A DNA stretch of 11,751 nt from Gordonia sp. (in: high G+C Gram-positive bacteria) (GTDB lineage: Bacteria; Actinomycetota; Actinomycetes; Mycobacteriales; Mycobacteriaceae), in NCBI GenBank assembly GCA_030152405.1, contig JASLJL010000456.1, positions 1-11,751 on the forward strand. The letters run 5' to 3'. The notes below the pieces were generated by a model. The model was not told the DNA's origin. It was given only the letters and a program-made list of their open reading frames with translations, and did no database searches. Each line of letters begins with the position of its first letter. Positions within the stretch are counted from its first letter, which is position 1. Position numbers and translations under genes: made by a program. Below are positions 1 to 7,957 of this stretch, one piece after another.

Positions 1-677
1 CGCGGTTCGATCATGTCGATGTCGCTGATCGCGTTCACGTCGCCCGGCACGACGCGCGCCCGGAGATCGCCCGCGACCTTCTCGATCCGATTCTCGACTC
101 GCACCCCGACCAGCGCCGGGTCGGCGGGCGCCAACGCCCGATACTCCTTCGTCACCTGCCTCGACGAGAAGAGATCCTGGTACGCGGCCCGCACATCCGG
201 TCGGCGGGTGAAGAGCAGAACTCCTGCGGTCAATCGGTCGAGCCGGTGAACGGGCGCGACGTCGTCGCCGAATTCGCGGCGCAGCCGAACAAGCGCGGTC
301 TGCGTGACGTGCGAGCCACGCGGCATCGTTGCGAGGTAATGCGGCTTGTCGACGACGATCAGCTGATCGTCGACGTGCAGGACCGGCATGTCGAACGGCA
401 CATCCTGTTCGTCCGGCAGATCGCGGTAGAGATACACCGGCACCGGACGCGTGACCATCGCCGTCAGGTCGACGCGCGCGCCGTCGACGTCGACGATCTC
501 GCCCGCTTCGGCGCGCTCGTGCAGGTCGTCGACGGTCCAATCGCTCAACGAGGGCGTGAGCAGCAGGGTCTGCTCGACCGTGCGAGGGACACCGTCCACA
601 CGCAGAACCACCCGGGTGGCGTCGACGCCGTCCCGGGCGGCCAGCGGTTTGGCGCGGCGACGCCCCCGTCTGCTCAG
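1..677 (-). CDS. RluA-family RNA pseudouridine synthase, 3' end outside window
   Basis: Isomerises uridine to pseudouridine in rRNA or tRNA, in the cytoplasm; the target base cannot be told from the sequence. About 225 residues are visible and the frame runs off the window at base 1. The family's catalytic motif HRLDRLTAG lies at residues 144-152, with the catalytic Asp at 147. The strand preceding it, LIVVDKPHYLATMPRG, is the usual RluA segment (Lys111-Pro112), and KEYRAL follows the catalytic motif as in relatives. The Arg-rich start (SRRGRRR...) resembles actinobacterial homologues I remember, which begin with a run of Arg. The only codon giving that start is CTG at 677-675; the nearby GTG (687-685) is out of frame and hits a stop within four codons. 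A GTG at 611-609 (residue 23) would drop the basic N-terminus. The gene follows the SRPBCC stop by 4 bp, so the two are probably cotranscribed and translationally coupled. Family confident, exact start uncertain. Confidence 0.88.
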   Translation of the reverse strand, partial: MSRRGRRRAKPLAARDGVDATRVVLRVDGVPRTVEQTLLLTPSLSDWTVDDLHERAEAGEIVDVDGARVDLTAMVTRPVPVYLYRDLPDEQDVPFDMPVLHVDDQLIVVDKPHYLATMPRGSHVTQTALVRLRREFGDDVAPVHRLDRLTAGVLLFTRRPDVRAAYQDLFSSRQVTKEYRALAPADPALVGVRVENRIEKVAGDLRARVVPGDVNAISDIDMIEP

Positions 678-681
678 CGGG

Positions 682-1119
682 TCACTTCGCGAGACGCGAC
701 GCGAGGTTGCCGAGCAGTGCGGTCTGGATCCGGTTGACGCCCTTCGGCGCGAACGTCTTCTCGAAGAAGCCGCCGATGCCGCCTGCACCCTTCCACGTGG
801 TCGTGGTCTCGACCTGCGAGCCCGCACCCGCGGCGGTCACGCGGTACGTGGTGACCATCGTCGAATTGCGATCCGACTCGGTGATGGTGTCGCCCGCGAC
901 GGTGACGTCGGCGAGGACGTCGCGCGAGCGGTTCTCGGTGGCCTGCAGAATCCAGTGCACGACGGTTCCGGTGCCGGTCCCACCCTCGACCACGCGGTAG
1001 TCACGGTAGTGCTCGGTCAGGATCTGCGACCGCACCGAAGCGTAGTCGGCGAGCGCCGCGAGAACCGTCTCGGCGGGGGCGGCGATCTGAACGGATGTGG
1101 TGGCGGTGACCTGTCCCAC
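682..1119 (-). CDS. SRPBCC (START/polyketide-cyclase-like) family protein
   Basis: A 145-residue soluble protein of the SRPBCC helix-grip fold, which binds hydrophobic ligands in a central cavity. It opens with an alternating strand (VTATTSVQIAAP) followed by the helix AETVLAALADYASV, the standard start of this fold. A middle sheet follows (GTVVHWILQ..., ITESDRNSTMVTTYRV), then a Gly-rich turn (KGAGGIGGFFEKTFAPKG) and a C-terminal helix that would close the cavity. The start is GTG at 1119, chosen because AAGGAG (1132-1127) sits 7 bp upstream and because the protein begins right at the fold; the frame stays open far upstream only because it reads across the neighbouring gene. Length and position match Rv3718c of M. 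tuberculosis as I recall it. The gene is divergent from tmsA-tmsB, so a lipid-related role is conceivable, but the ligand and function are unknown. Confidence 0.85.
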   Translation of the reverse strand: MGQVTATTSVQIAAPAETVLAALADYASVRSQILTEHYRDYRVVEGGTGTGTVVHWILQATENRSRDVLADVTVAGDTITESDRNSTMVTTYRVTAAGAGSQVETTTTWKGAGGIGGFFEKTFAPKGVNRIQTALLGNLASRLAK

Positions 1120-1230
1120 GTGTCTTCTCCTTCTGCGAAGTCGCTGCTCCCGCGAGCGGGAGCCTGTGCCGTACACGGTACTTGCGGAGGGCGTCGCCCC
1201 TTCAATCGCGACGAGGGTTACGGTGGCTTG
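1120..1230. promoter_or_regulatory. Divergent intergenic region with two dyads
   Basis: This 111-bp spacer lies between the divergent SRPBCC and tmsA starts, so both promoters are probably here. It contains a perfect 8-bp inverted repeat with a 2-bp centre (GCTCCCGC/GCGGGAGC, 1146-1163). Just beyond is an imperfect dyad GTGCCGTACACGGTAC (1166-1181) with the exact core CCGT-AC-ACGG (1169-1178), the kind of site a dimeric repressor could bind. No convincing -35/-10 pair could be picked in either direction. The operator role is inference. Confidence 0.4.
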
Positions 1231-2643
1231 GTGGCCGCCATACGTTCGGATTACGACAACGCCGCGTTCGTGCGCGGCGTGAACCGTCTCATCGAGAGCT
1301 ACCGTTCGATTCCGCCCGGATCCACCGTCCGGCTCGCGAAGAAGACGTCGAACCTGTTCCGTAAGCGCGCGGACGTGTCGACCCCGGGACTCGACGTCTC
1401 GGGCCTGGACTCCGTCATCTCGGTGGACCCCGAGACGCGGACCGCCCAAGTGGCAGGCATGTGCACGTACGAAGACCTCGTGGACGCCACCCTCGCCCAC
1501 GGACTGGCGCCGACGGTGGTCCCGCAGCTGAAGACGATCACCCTCGGCGGCGCCGTCACCGGCATGGGCATCGAGTCGAGCGCGTTCCGCAGCGGACTTC
1601 CGCACGAGGCCGTTCAGGAGATCGAGATCCTCACCGGGGCAGGTGAACTCGTCGTGGCTCGACCCGACAACGAACACCGCGACCTGTACTTCGGCTTTCC
1701 CAACTCGTACGGCACCCTCGGGTATTCGGTCCGCCTCGCGATCACGCTGGAGAAGGTCGAGCCGTTCGTCGAGCTGCGTCACGTGCGGTTCACCGATCTC
1801 GACTCCCTGCAGGCGACGATGACCGCGATCTCCGACGAGCACGTCTACGACGGCGAGCACGTCGACTATCTCGACGGCGTCGTCTTCAGCGCCGACGAGT
1901 GCTATCTGGTGCTCGGCCGCCAGACCGACGAGCCGGGTCCGGTCAGCGACTACACCGACAGCGAGATCTACTACCGCTCGATTCAGCACGACGACGTCGA
2001 TCACCCGAAACGGGACCGTCTGACGATTCGCGACTATCTCTGGCGATGGGACACCGACTGGTTCTGGTGCTCCCGCGCATTCGGCGCCCAGAATCCGCGG
2101 ATCCGACGCTTCTGGCCCAAGAAGTACCTGCGGAGCAGCTTCTATTGGAAGCTGATCGGCTACGACCACCGATGGAACATCGCCGACAAGCTGAACGCCC
2201 GGAAGGGACTGCCCGCCAACGAGCGAGTGGTGCAGGACATCGAGGTCCCGATCGACCGGACTGCCGACTTCATGCGGTGGTTCCTGCGCGAGGTGCCGAT
2301 CGAACCGGTGTGGCTGTGCCCGCTGAAACTCGCCGAGCCGTCACCGGGCGACGACGCCCAGCCGTGGCCGCTCTATCCGCTGCAGCGCGGCCGGGCGTAC
2401 GTGAACGTCGGCTTCTGGTCGGCGGTCCCCGTCACCCCCGGCGATCCTGGACACGCGAACCGGATGATCGAAGAGAAGGTCAGCGAGCTTGGCGGCCACA
2501 AGTCGTTGTACTCGGAGTCGTTCTACTCCGACGCCGAGTTCGCGCAGCTCTACGGCGGTGACGCCTATCGAACCCTCAAATCGCGTTATGACCCGGATGG
2601 CAGGCTCCTCGGCCTCTATGAGAAAGCGGTGAAGCAGCAGTGA
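1231..2643 (+). CDS. tmsA: FAD-binding oxidoreductase, 10-methylene fatty acyl reductase type
   Basis: Likely reduces the 10-methylene acyl intermediate made by the next gene to the 10-methyl chain, giving tuberculostearic-type lipids. This is the role established for actinobacterial TmsA/BfaA; the substrate here is inferred. The 470-residue protein is an FAD_binding_4 (PP-loop) oxidoreductase related to DHCR24 sterol reductases. RLAKKTSNLFR (34-44) precedes the FAD domain and ITLGGAVTGMGIESS (103-117) is the flavin-binding segment, followed by HEAVQEIEILTGAGE and the FPNSYGTLGY strand. A Trp/Tyr-rich middle (YLWRWDTDWFWCSRAFG) and a C-terminal cap follow. No signal peptide or membrane helix is seen. 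GTG 1231 is preferred because it gives the 470-residue length I recall for Rv3719; TTG 1228 is an alternative. GAGGG at 1213-1217 is a rather distant Shine-Dalgarno. The stop overlaps the tmsB start by 4 bp (GTGA), so the two are translationally coupled. Confidence 0.85.
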   Translation: MAAIRSDYDNAAFVRGVNRLIESYRSIPPGSTVRLAKKTSNLFRKRADVSTPGLDVSGLDSVISVDPETRTAQVAGMCTYEDLVDATLAHGLAPTVVPQLKTITLGGAVTGMGIESSAFRSGLPHEAVQEIEILTGAGELVVARPDNEHRDLYFGFPNSYGTLGYSVRLAITLEKVEPFVELRHVRFTDLDSLQATMTAISDEHVYDGEHVDYLDGVVFSADECYLVLGRQTDEPGPVSDYTDSEIYYRSIQHDDVDHPKRDRLTIRDYLWRWDTDWFWCSRAFGAQNPRIRRFWPKKYLRSSFYWKLIGYDHRWNIADKLNARKGLPANERVVQDIEVPIDRTADFMRWFLREVPIEPVWLCPLKLAEPSPGDDAQPWPLYPLQRGRAYVNVGFWSAVPVTPGDPGHANRMIEEKVSELGGHKSLYSESFYSDAEFAQLYGGDAYRTLKSRYDPDGRLLGLYEKAVKQQ

Positions 2644-3908
2644 AACTCGCGCACATCTTCGAGAAGCTCGTCGGACACGAGCTCGGCGTTCGAGTCACCG
2701 CGTACGACGGCAGCTCGGCCGGCCCGGAGGACGCCGCGTACGGATTGGATCTGAAGACGCCTCGTGGGACCACCTACCTGGTCACCGCTCCGGGAGACCT
2801 CGGACTCGCGCGCGCGTACATCGCAGGCGACATCGATCTCGTCGGCGGGCACCCCGGCGACCCGTACGACACGCTGCAGGCGTTGGCCTCCGACCTCAAG
2901 TTCACCAAGCCCGGTCCCCTCGAACTGGCGCAGGTGGCGCGAGACATCGGCATCGAGCACTTCAAGCCCATCGCCCCTCCGCCGCAGGAGTCGCTGCCCA
3001 AGTGGCGTCGGTTCGCCGAGGGATTCCGCCACAGTAAGGAGCGGGACGCCGAGGCGATCAGTTACCACTACGACGTCTCCAATCGCTTCTACGAGCTGGT
3101 CCTGGGCGAATCGATGACGTACACGTGCGCCGTCTACCCGACCGCCGACGCGACCCTTGAGGAGGCGCAGGAGAACAAGTACCGCCTCATCTTCGACAAG
3201 CTCCGGTTGCAGCCGGGCGACAAGCTTCTCGACATCGGCTGCGGCTGGGGCGGCATGGTCCGGTACGCGGCACGTCGCGGTGTCCACGCGCTCGGGGTGA
3301 CCCTGTCGCAGGAGCAGGCGCAGTGGGCACAGCAGGCCATCGTCGACGAGGGACTCGGCGAGTTCGCCGAGGTCCGCCACAGCGACTACCGCGACGTCGC
3401 CGAGACGGGATTCGACGCCGTCTCGTCGATCGGCCTCACCGAGCACATCGGCGTCGCGAACTACCCGAAGTACTTCACGTTCATGCGGGACAAGCTCAAG
3501 CCCGGCGGGATGATCCTCAATCACTGCATCACCCGCCCCGACAACCGGCACAAGAGCAAGGCCGGGCCGTTCATCGACCGGTACGTGTTCCCCGACGGCG
3601 AACTCACCGGCAGCGGCACGATCATCGCCAAGATGCAGGACGTCCCCCGGCTGGAAGTGCTCCATGAGGAGAACTTCCGCATCCACTACGCGATGACTCT
3701 CCGCGACTGGAACGCCAATCTCGTCAAGAACTGGGACGAGGCGGTCGCCGAAGTCGGCGAGGGCACGGCACGACTGTGGGGCCTGTACATGGCCGGCTGC
3801 CGCATCGGATTCGAACGGAACATCGTGCAGCTGCATCACGCGCTCGCGACGAAGCTGCACCTCGATCAGGAGCAGACTCTCCCGTTGCGCCCCTGGTGGG
3901 ACGCCTGA
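2640..3908 (+). CDS. tmsB: SAM-dependent fatty acyl methyltransferase (cyclopropane synthase family)
   Basis: Transfers a methyl group from S-adenosylmethionine to a cis-unsaturated phospholipid acyl chain. Beside a tmsA-type reductase the expected product is a 10-methylene chain, later reduced to 10-methyl; acting alone a family member could make a cyclopropane. The 422-residue protein has an N-terminal domain (about 1-130), the family signature YHYDVSNRFYELVLG, and SAM motif I LLDIGCGWGG at 196-205. By eye alignment to E. coli Cfa, the bicarbonate-pocket residues are all present: Cys163 (MTYTCAVY), Glu268 (GLTEHIG), His295 and Ile297 (NHCITRP) and Tyr350 (HYAMTLRDW). The GTG start overlaps the tmsA stop. 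Position and length fit Rv3720 (BfaB). UfaA1 (Rv0447c) is a paralogue in M. tuberculosis, so a different acyl specificity cannot be excluded. A hairpin follows immediately. Confidence 0.88.
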   Translation: MKLAHIFEKLVGHELGVRVTAYDGSSAGPEDAAYGLDLKTPRGTTYLVTAPGDLGLARAYIAGDIDLVGGHPGDPYDTLQALASDLKFTKPGPLELAQVARDIGIEHFKPIAPPPQESLPKWRRFAEGFRHSKERDAEAISYHYDVSNRFYELVLGESMTYTCAVYPTADATLEEAQENKYRLIFDKLRLQPGDKLLDIGCGWGGMVRYAARRGVHALGVTLSQEQAQWAQQAIVDEGLGEFAEVRHSDYRDVAETGFDAVSSIGLTEHIGVANYPKYFTFMRDKLKPGGMILNHCITRPDNRHKSKAGPFIDRYVFPDGELTGSGTIIAKMQDVPRLEVLHEENFRIHYAMTLRDWNANLVKNWDEAVAEVGEGTARLWGLYMAGCRIGFERNIVQLHHALATKLHLDQEQTLPLRPWWDA

Positions 3909-3936
3909 GCCGACCTGCGATCACGCACGTCGGCTC
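3907..3936. terminator. Bidirectional hairpin terminator between tmsB and dnaX
   Basis: GAGCCGAC (3907-3914) pairs with GTCGGCTC (3929-3936). A C:C mismatch is followed inward by a second stem, TGCG/CGCA, around the tetraloop ATCA. It overlaps the tmsB stop and ends 6 bp before the dnaX stop, so it serves both convergent transcripts. There is no T tract on either side, as is common for high-GC actinobacterial terminators. Confidence 0.65.
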
Positions 3937-3941
3937 GCCGG

Positions 3942-6161
3942 CTACTCGACGGGTCGCGCTCCGAGTTCGGATTTGAGCAGTTCGAGCGCCACCTGATCGG
4001 GATCGAGACGGGCGTCGGGAGTCGCGTTGTGAGCTTCCGCGACCATCTCGTCGCGCTCGTCGTCGGTGAGGTCCTCGTCGGCGGTGAGCGGTTCGGGCTC
4101 GGGTTCCGGCTCGGGTTCGGGCTCAGGCGCCCGCTCCTCGCGCGGACGGCTGGGCCGAGTGAACGTCTGACGTTTCTGTGGCTCCTCCGGCGCGGCCTTC
4201 GTCGCAGCGGGAGCGGCGTCCGGCGTGGCCTGCACGACGCTGACGGTGTTCCCCGGACCGAACACCTCGCCGATCGCCGCCGACAGCGCGCGTAGTCCTC
4301 GTTCGTCGGCGAGACGTCCGACGAGCGCGCTGTGCGGGTGCCCGAGGACGATCTCGGTTCCGGCGACGGCGTGGACGAACGCCGCCGACAGCATCGCCTC
4401 CAGGACGGTGCTCTGAGTGCGGACGGCGGCGCGGATGTCCGGCCACCGCGCCGTCACCTGAGCCACGGTCAATCCGTCGGGAGCGGGCGCGACGTCGGGT
4501 GCGGGCGCTTCCTCAGGAACGCGACGCGGCGCGTCGTAGGGCTCCGGTGGCGCGTCCATCGTGGGCTCCGGCGGCAGCGGGATGTCGTCGGTCGGCTCGG
4601 GCCGACGAGGCTGCTCGCGCTTGGGCTCCGCAGGCGTGGGTGCGGGCTGCACGGGTGCGGACTGCGGGGCCTCCGGTTGGGGGGCCTCCGGTTGCGGCGC
4701 TTCAGAGCGTGGCGCCTCTGTCTGCGGAGGCTCGGGGCGCGACGGCTCCGGGCGCACGGGGTGCGGCGTGGGCGCCTCGTCGGTCGACTCCGCTCGCGCG
4801 GCAGTCTGGGCGGGGGCCGGTTCGCTCACCGCGGGGGTCGGTGTGGGTTCGGGTCGCGCCGCCGGGGCGGGTTCGGGCTGCGCGGGGGCCTCGTCTGCAG
4901 CCTTGCGCTGCGACGGACGCACGAAGCGTGACGGAGGCTCGTCGGACGGGGGCGCGACCGGCCGCTCCGACGCCTGTGCGGGAGCGCCGGCGGATGCGGG
5001 CGCCGCGCCCGCCGGACGCCGTTCGAGGGTCTCGATGCGTTGGAGGAGCGCGGCGTCGTCGGACGACGCCCCCGGCAGCAGCATGCGCGAGCACATCACT
5101 TCGAGCAGCAATCGCGGCGACGTGGTTCCCCGCATCTCGCCGAGCGAGGTGTGCGCGACCTCCGCGTACCGGGTGAGGGTGGCCGCGCCGAGGTGATCGA
5201 CGACCGCCTTCATCCGGGTCAGCTGGTCGTCGGGGGCCTCCACCAGGCCGCGTTCGGCCGCGTCGGGGACGGCCTGCAGCAGGATGAGATCTCGGAAGCG
5301 GTCCAGGAGATCGATCGCGAACCGCCGCGGATCGTGACCGGCGTCGACCACTCGTTCCACCACCCCGAACAGCGCTGAACCGTCGCCCGCCGCGAGGGCG
5401 TCGACGGCGGCGTCGATCAACGCGGAGTCGGTGACGCCGAGCAGGGACAGCGCGCGGTCGTAGGTGACGCCCTCGTCACCCGCGCCCGCGAGGAGCTGGT
5501 CGAGGATGCTCAGCGAGTCGCGTGGCGACCCGCCGCCTGCTCGGATGACGAGCGGGTACACCTCGGGCGCGACGACCACGTTCTCCTTGGCGCAGATGCT
5601 CTCCAGCAGTCCGCGCATCACCGGCGGCGCGAGCAGCCGGAACGGGTAGTGGTGGGTGCGCGACTTGATCGTGGTGAGCACCTTTTCGGGCTCGGTGGTC
5701 GCGAAGATGAAGATCAGGTGCTCCGGCGGCTCCTCGACGATCTTGAGGAGCGCGTTGAAGCCCGCCGACGAGACCATGTGCGCCTCGTCGATGATGAACA
5801 CGCGGTACCGCGACTCCGCGGGTGCGTAGAACGCGCGGTCGCGCAGATCGCGGGTGTCGTCGACGCCGCCGTGACTCGCCGCGTCCAGCTCTACGACGTC
5901 GAGGTTCCCCGGGCCTCCAGGCCCGAGCGACACGCACGAGTTGCAGACGCCGCACGGTGTGGAGGTCGGACCTTCGGCGCAGTTGAGCGACCTGGCGAGG
6001 ATTCGGGCGGACGACGTCTTACCGCAGCCGCGCGGCCCCGAGAACAGGTACGCGTGGTTGATTCGGCCTGCGTCGAGCGCCCGACTCAGTGGATCGGTGA
6101 CGTGCTCCTGGCCGACGACTTCGGCGAACGTCGCCGGACGGTACGTGCGATAGAGGGCCAC
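3942..6161 (-). CDS. dnaX: DNA polymerase III tau/gamma subunit
   Basis: ATPase of the replisome clamp loader that loads the beta sliding clamp and, as tau, links polymerase to helicase. The 739-residue protein opens with the DnaX signature LYRTYRPATFAEVVGQ. Walker A is GPRGCGKTS (42-50), a zinc module uses Cys61, 70, 73 and 76, Walker B is VFIIDEAH (121-128), and sensor 1 lies in FIFATTEPEK (Thr155/156). The arginine-finger motif reads SRTHH, with Thr where many homologues have Cys or another residue. AAA+ and collar domains run to about residue 380. A Pro/Ala/Glu-rich linker covers about 384-560, a folded C-terminal domain about 560-640, and then an acidic tail contains a six-fold Glu-Pro repeat. 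GTG 6161 gives the canonical N-terminus, but no Shine-Dalgarno is visible. I saw no A-rich slippery site of the E. coli kind, so a short gamma form is not predicted. The aminotransferase stop lies 43 bp upstream. Confidence 0.97.
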   Translation of the reverse strand: MALYRTYRPATFAEVVGQEHVTDPLSRALDAGRINHAYLFSGPRGCGKTSSARILARSLNCAEGPTSTPCGVCNSCVSLGPGGPGNLDVVELDAASHGGVDDTRDLRDRAFYAPAESRYRVFIIDEAHMVSSAGFNALLKIVEEPPEHLIFIFATTEPEKVLTTIKSRTHHYPFRLLAPPVMRGLLESICAKENVVVAPEVYPLVIRAGGGSPRDSLSILDQLLAGAGDEGVTYDRALSLLGVTDSALIDAAVDALAAGDGSALFGVVERVVDAGHDPRRFAIDLLDRFRDLILLQAVPDAAERGLVEAPDDQLTRMKAVVDHLGAATLTRYAEVAHTSLGEMRGTTSPRLLLEVMCSRMLLPGASSDDAALLQRIETLERRPAGAAPASAGAPAQASERPVAPPSDEPPSRFVRPSQRKAADEAPAQPEPAPAARPEPTPTPAVSEPAPAQTAARAESTDEAPTPHPVRPEPSRPEPPQTEAPRSEAPQPEAPQPEAPQSAPVQPAPTPAEPKREQPRRPEPTDDIPLPPEPTMDAPPEPYDAPRRVPEEAPAPDVAPAPDGLTVAQVTARWPDIRAAVRTQSTVLEAMLSAAFVHAVAGTEIVLGHPHSALVGRLADERGLRALSAAIGEVFGPGNTVSVVQATPDAAPAATKAAPEEPQKRQTFTRPSRPREERAPEPEPEPEPEPEPLTADEDLTDDERDEMVAEAHNATPDARLDPDQVALELLKSELGARPVE
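4089..4124 (-). repeat. 12-bp tandem repeat coding (Glu-Pro)6 in DnaX
   Basis: Three near-identical copies of a 12-bp unit (GGTTCGGGCTCG on the plus strand, one base different in the middle copy) encode six Glu-Pro pairs at about residues 680-691 of DnaX. Being in frame and multiples of three, copy-number changes would only lengthen or shorten the acidic tail. Confidence 0.8.
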
Positions 6162-6165
6162 ACGA

Positions 6166-6195
6166 GAAGACTACCGGCGGCCGCCGACAGTCTTC
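6166..6195 (-). promoter_or_regulatory. Stem-loop immediately upstream of the dnaX start
   Basis: GAAGACT (6166-6172) pairs with AGTCTTC (6189-6195). Inside it, after a 2-nt mismatch on each side, is the perfect palindrome CGGCGGCCGCCG (6175-6186). In the aspC-to-dnaX transcript the 3' arm ends 4 nt before the GTG, covering the region where a ribosome would bind. The upstream arm is also part of a second palindrome GTCTTCGAAGAC (6190-6201), so two pairings compete. It could be an aspC terminator without a T tract or a control element for dnaX translation. Confidence 0.5.
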
Positions 6196-6204
6196 GAAGA
6201 CGGC

Positions 6205-7687
<1,483 letters not shown>

Positions 7688-7696
7688 CTTGGTGCT

Positions 7697-7785
7697 GGAG
7701 GATTCGCCTAGTGGCCTATGGCGCTCGCCTGGAACGCGGGTTGGGTTAATAGCCCTCAGGGGTTCGAATCCCCTATCCTCCGCCA
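7697..7785 (+). tRNA. tRNA-Ser (anticodon GGA)
   Basis: Decodes UCC and UCU. The acceptor stem GGAGGAT pairs with ATCCTCC (7775-7781), with G as discriminator and CCA encoded. A D arm (GCC...GGC) is present. The anticodon stem CTCGC/GCGGG encloses the loop CTGGAAC with anticodon GGA. A long variable arm (GGG...CCC), typical of serine tRNAs, and a T arm AGGGG-TTCGAAT-CCCCT follow. Confidence 0.96.
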
Positions 7786-7831
7786 ACTGAAGGACCCCTG
7801 CCTGAGGAACGATGGCAGGGGTCCTTCAGTT
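7786..7831 (+). terminator. Strong terminator of tRNA-Ser
   Basis: A perfect 18-bp stem pairs AACTGAAGGACCCCTGCC (7785-7802) with 7814-7831 around an 11-nt loop. The first stem base is the A of the encoded CCA, so the hairpin starts where the mature tRNA ends. Confidence 0.88.
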
Positions 7832-7860
7832 ATTGAGCGCAATGGATTCGGGAGGAGCGA

Positions 7861-7934
7861 AGCGACGGTTCCCCTATCCTCCGCCCCCGCGGCCACACGG
7901 ATGACCGTAGCGACGGTCCCCCTGGCCTCCGGCC
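7861..7934. repeat. Degenerate direct repeats, one carrying a copy of the tRNA-Ser 3' end
   Basis: TCCCCTATCCTCCGCC at 7870-7885 is an exact 16-bp copy of the tRNA-Ser 3' end (7769-7784). It is part of a unit AGCGACGGTTCCCCTATCCT... (7861-7885) that recurs with a few changes at 7909-7934 (AGCGACGGTCCCCCTGGCCT...). No coding frame is supported across 7832-7957. The layout resembles an attachment-site duplication, but no integrase gene is in the window. Confidence 0.6.
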
Positions 7935-7957
7935 GTGTTGAGCAGAGGGATTCGGCG

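Noticed and set aside
451..1230. N-terminal extension of the tmsA frame (open from 451)
   Set aside because: It runs antisense through the pseudouridine synthase and SRPBCC genes, has no family resemblance, and 1231 gives the family length.
1120..2169. Minus-strand open frame upstream of the SRPBCC start
   Set aside because: It is antisense to tmsA; the GTG at 1119 has a strong Shine-Dalgarno and begins the fold.
2616..3860. 414-codon minus-strand frame across tmsB
   Set aside because: Shadow of tmsB in high-GC DNA, with no recognisable motif, while the plus strand encodes a complete methyltransferase.
4332..5196. Plus-strand Gly/Arg- and Ser-rich frames opposite dnaX
   Set aside because: Produced by the Pro/Ala/Glu-rich linker read in antisense; low-complexity composition and no start signals.
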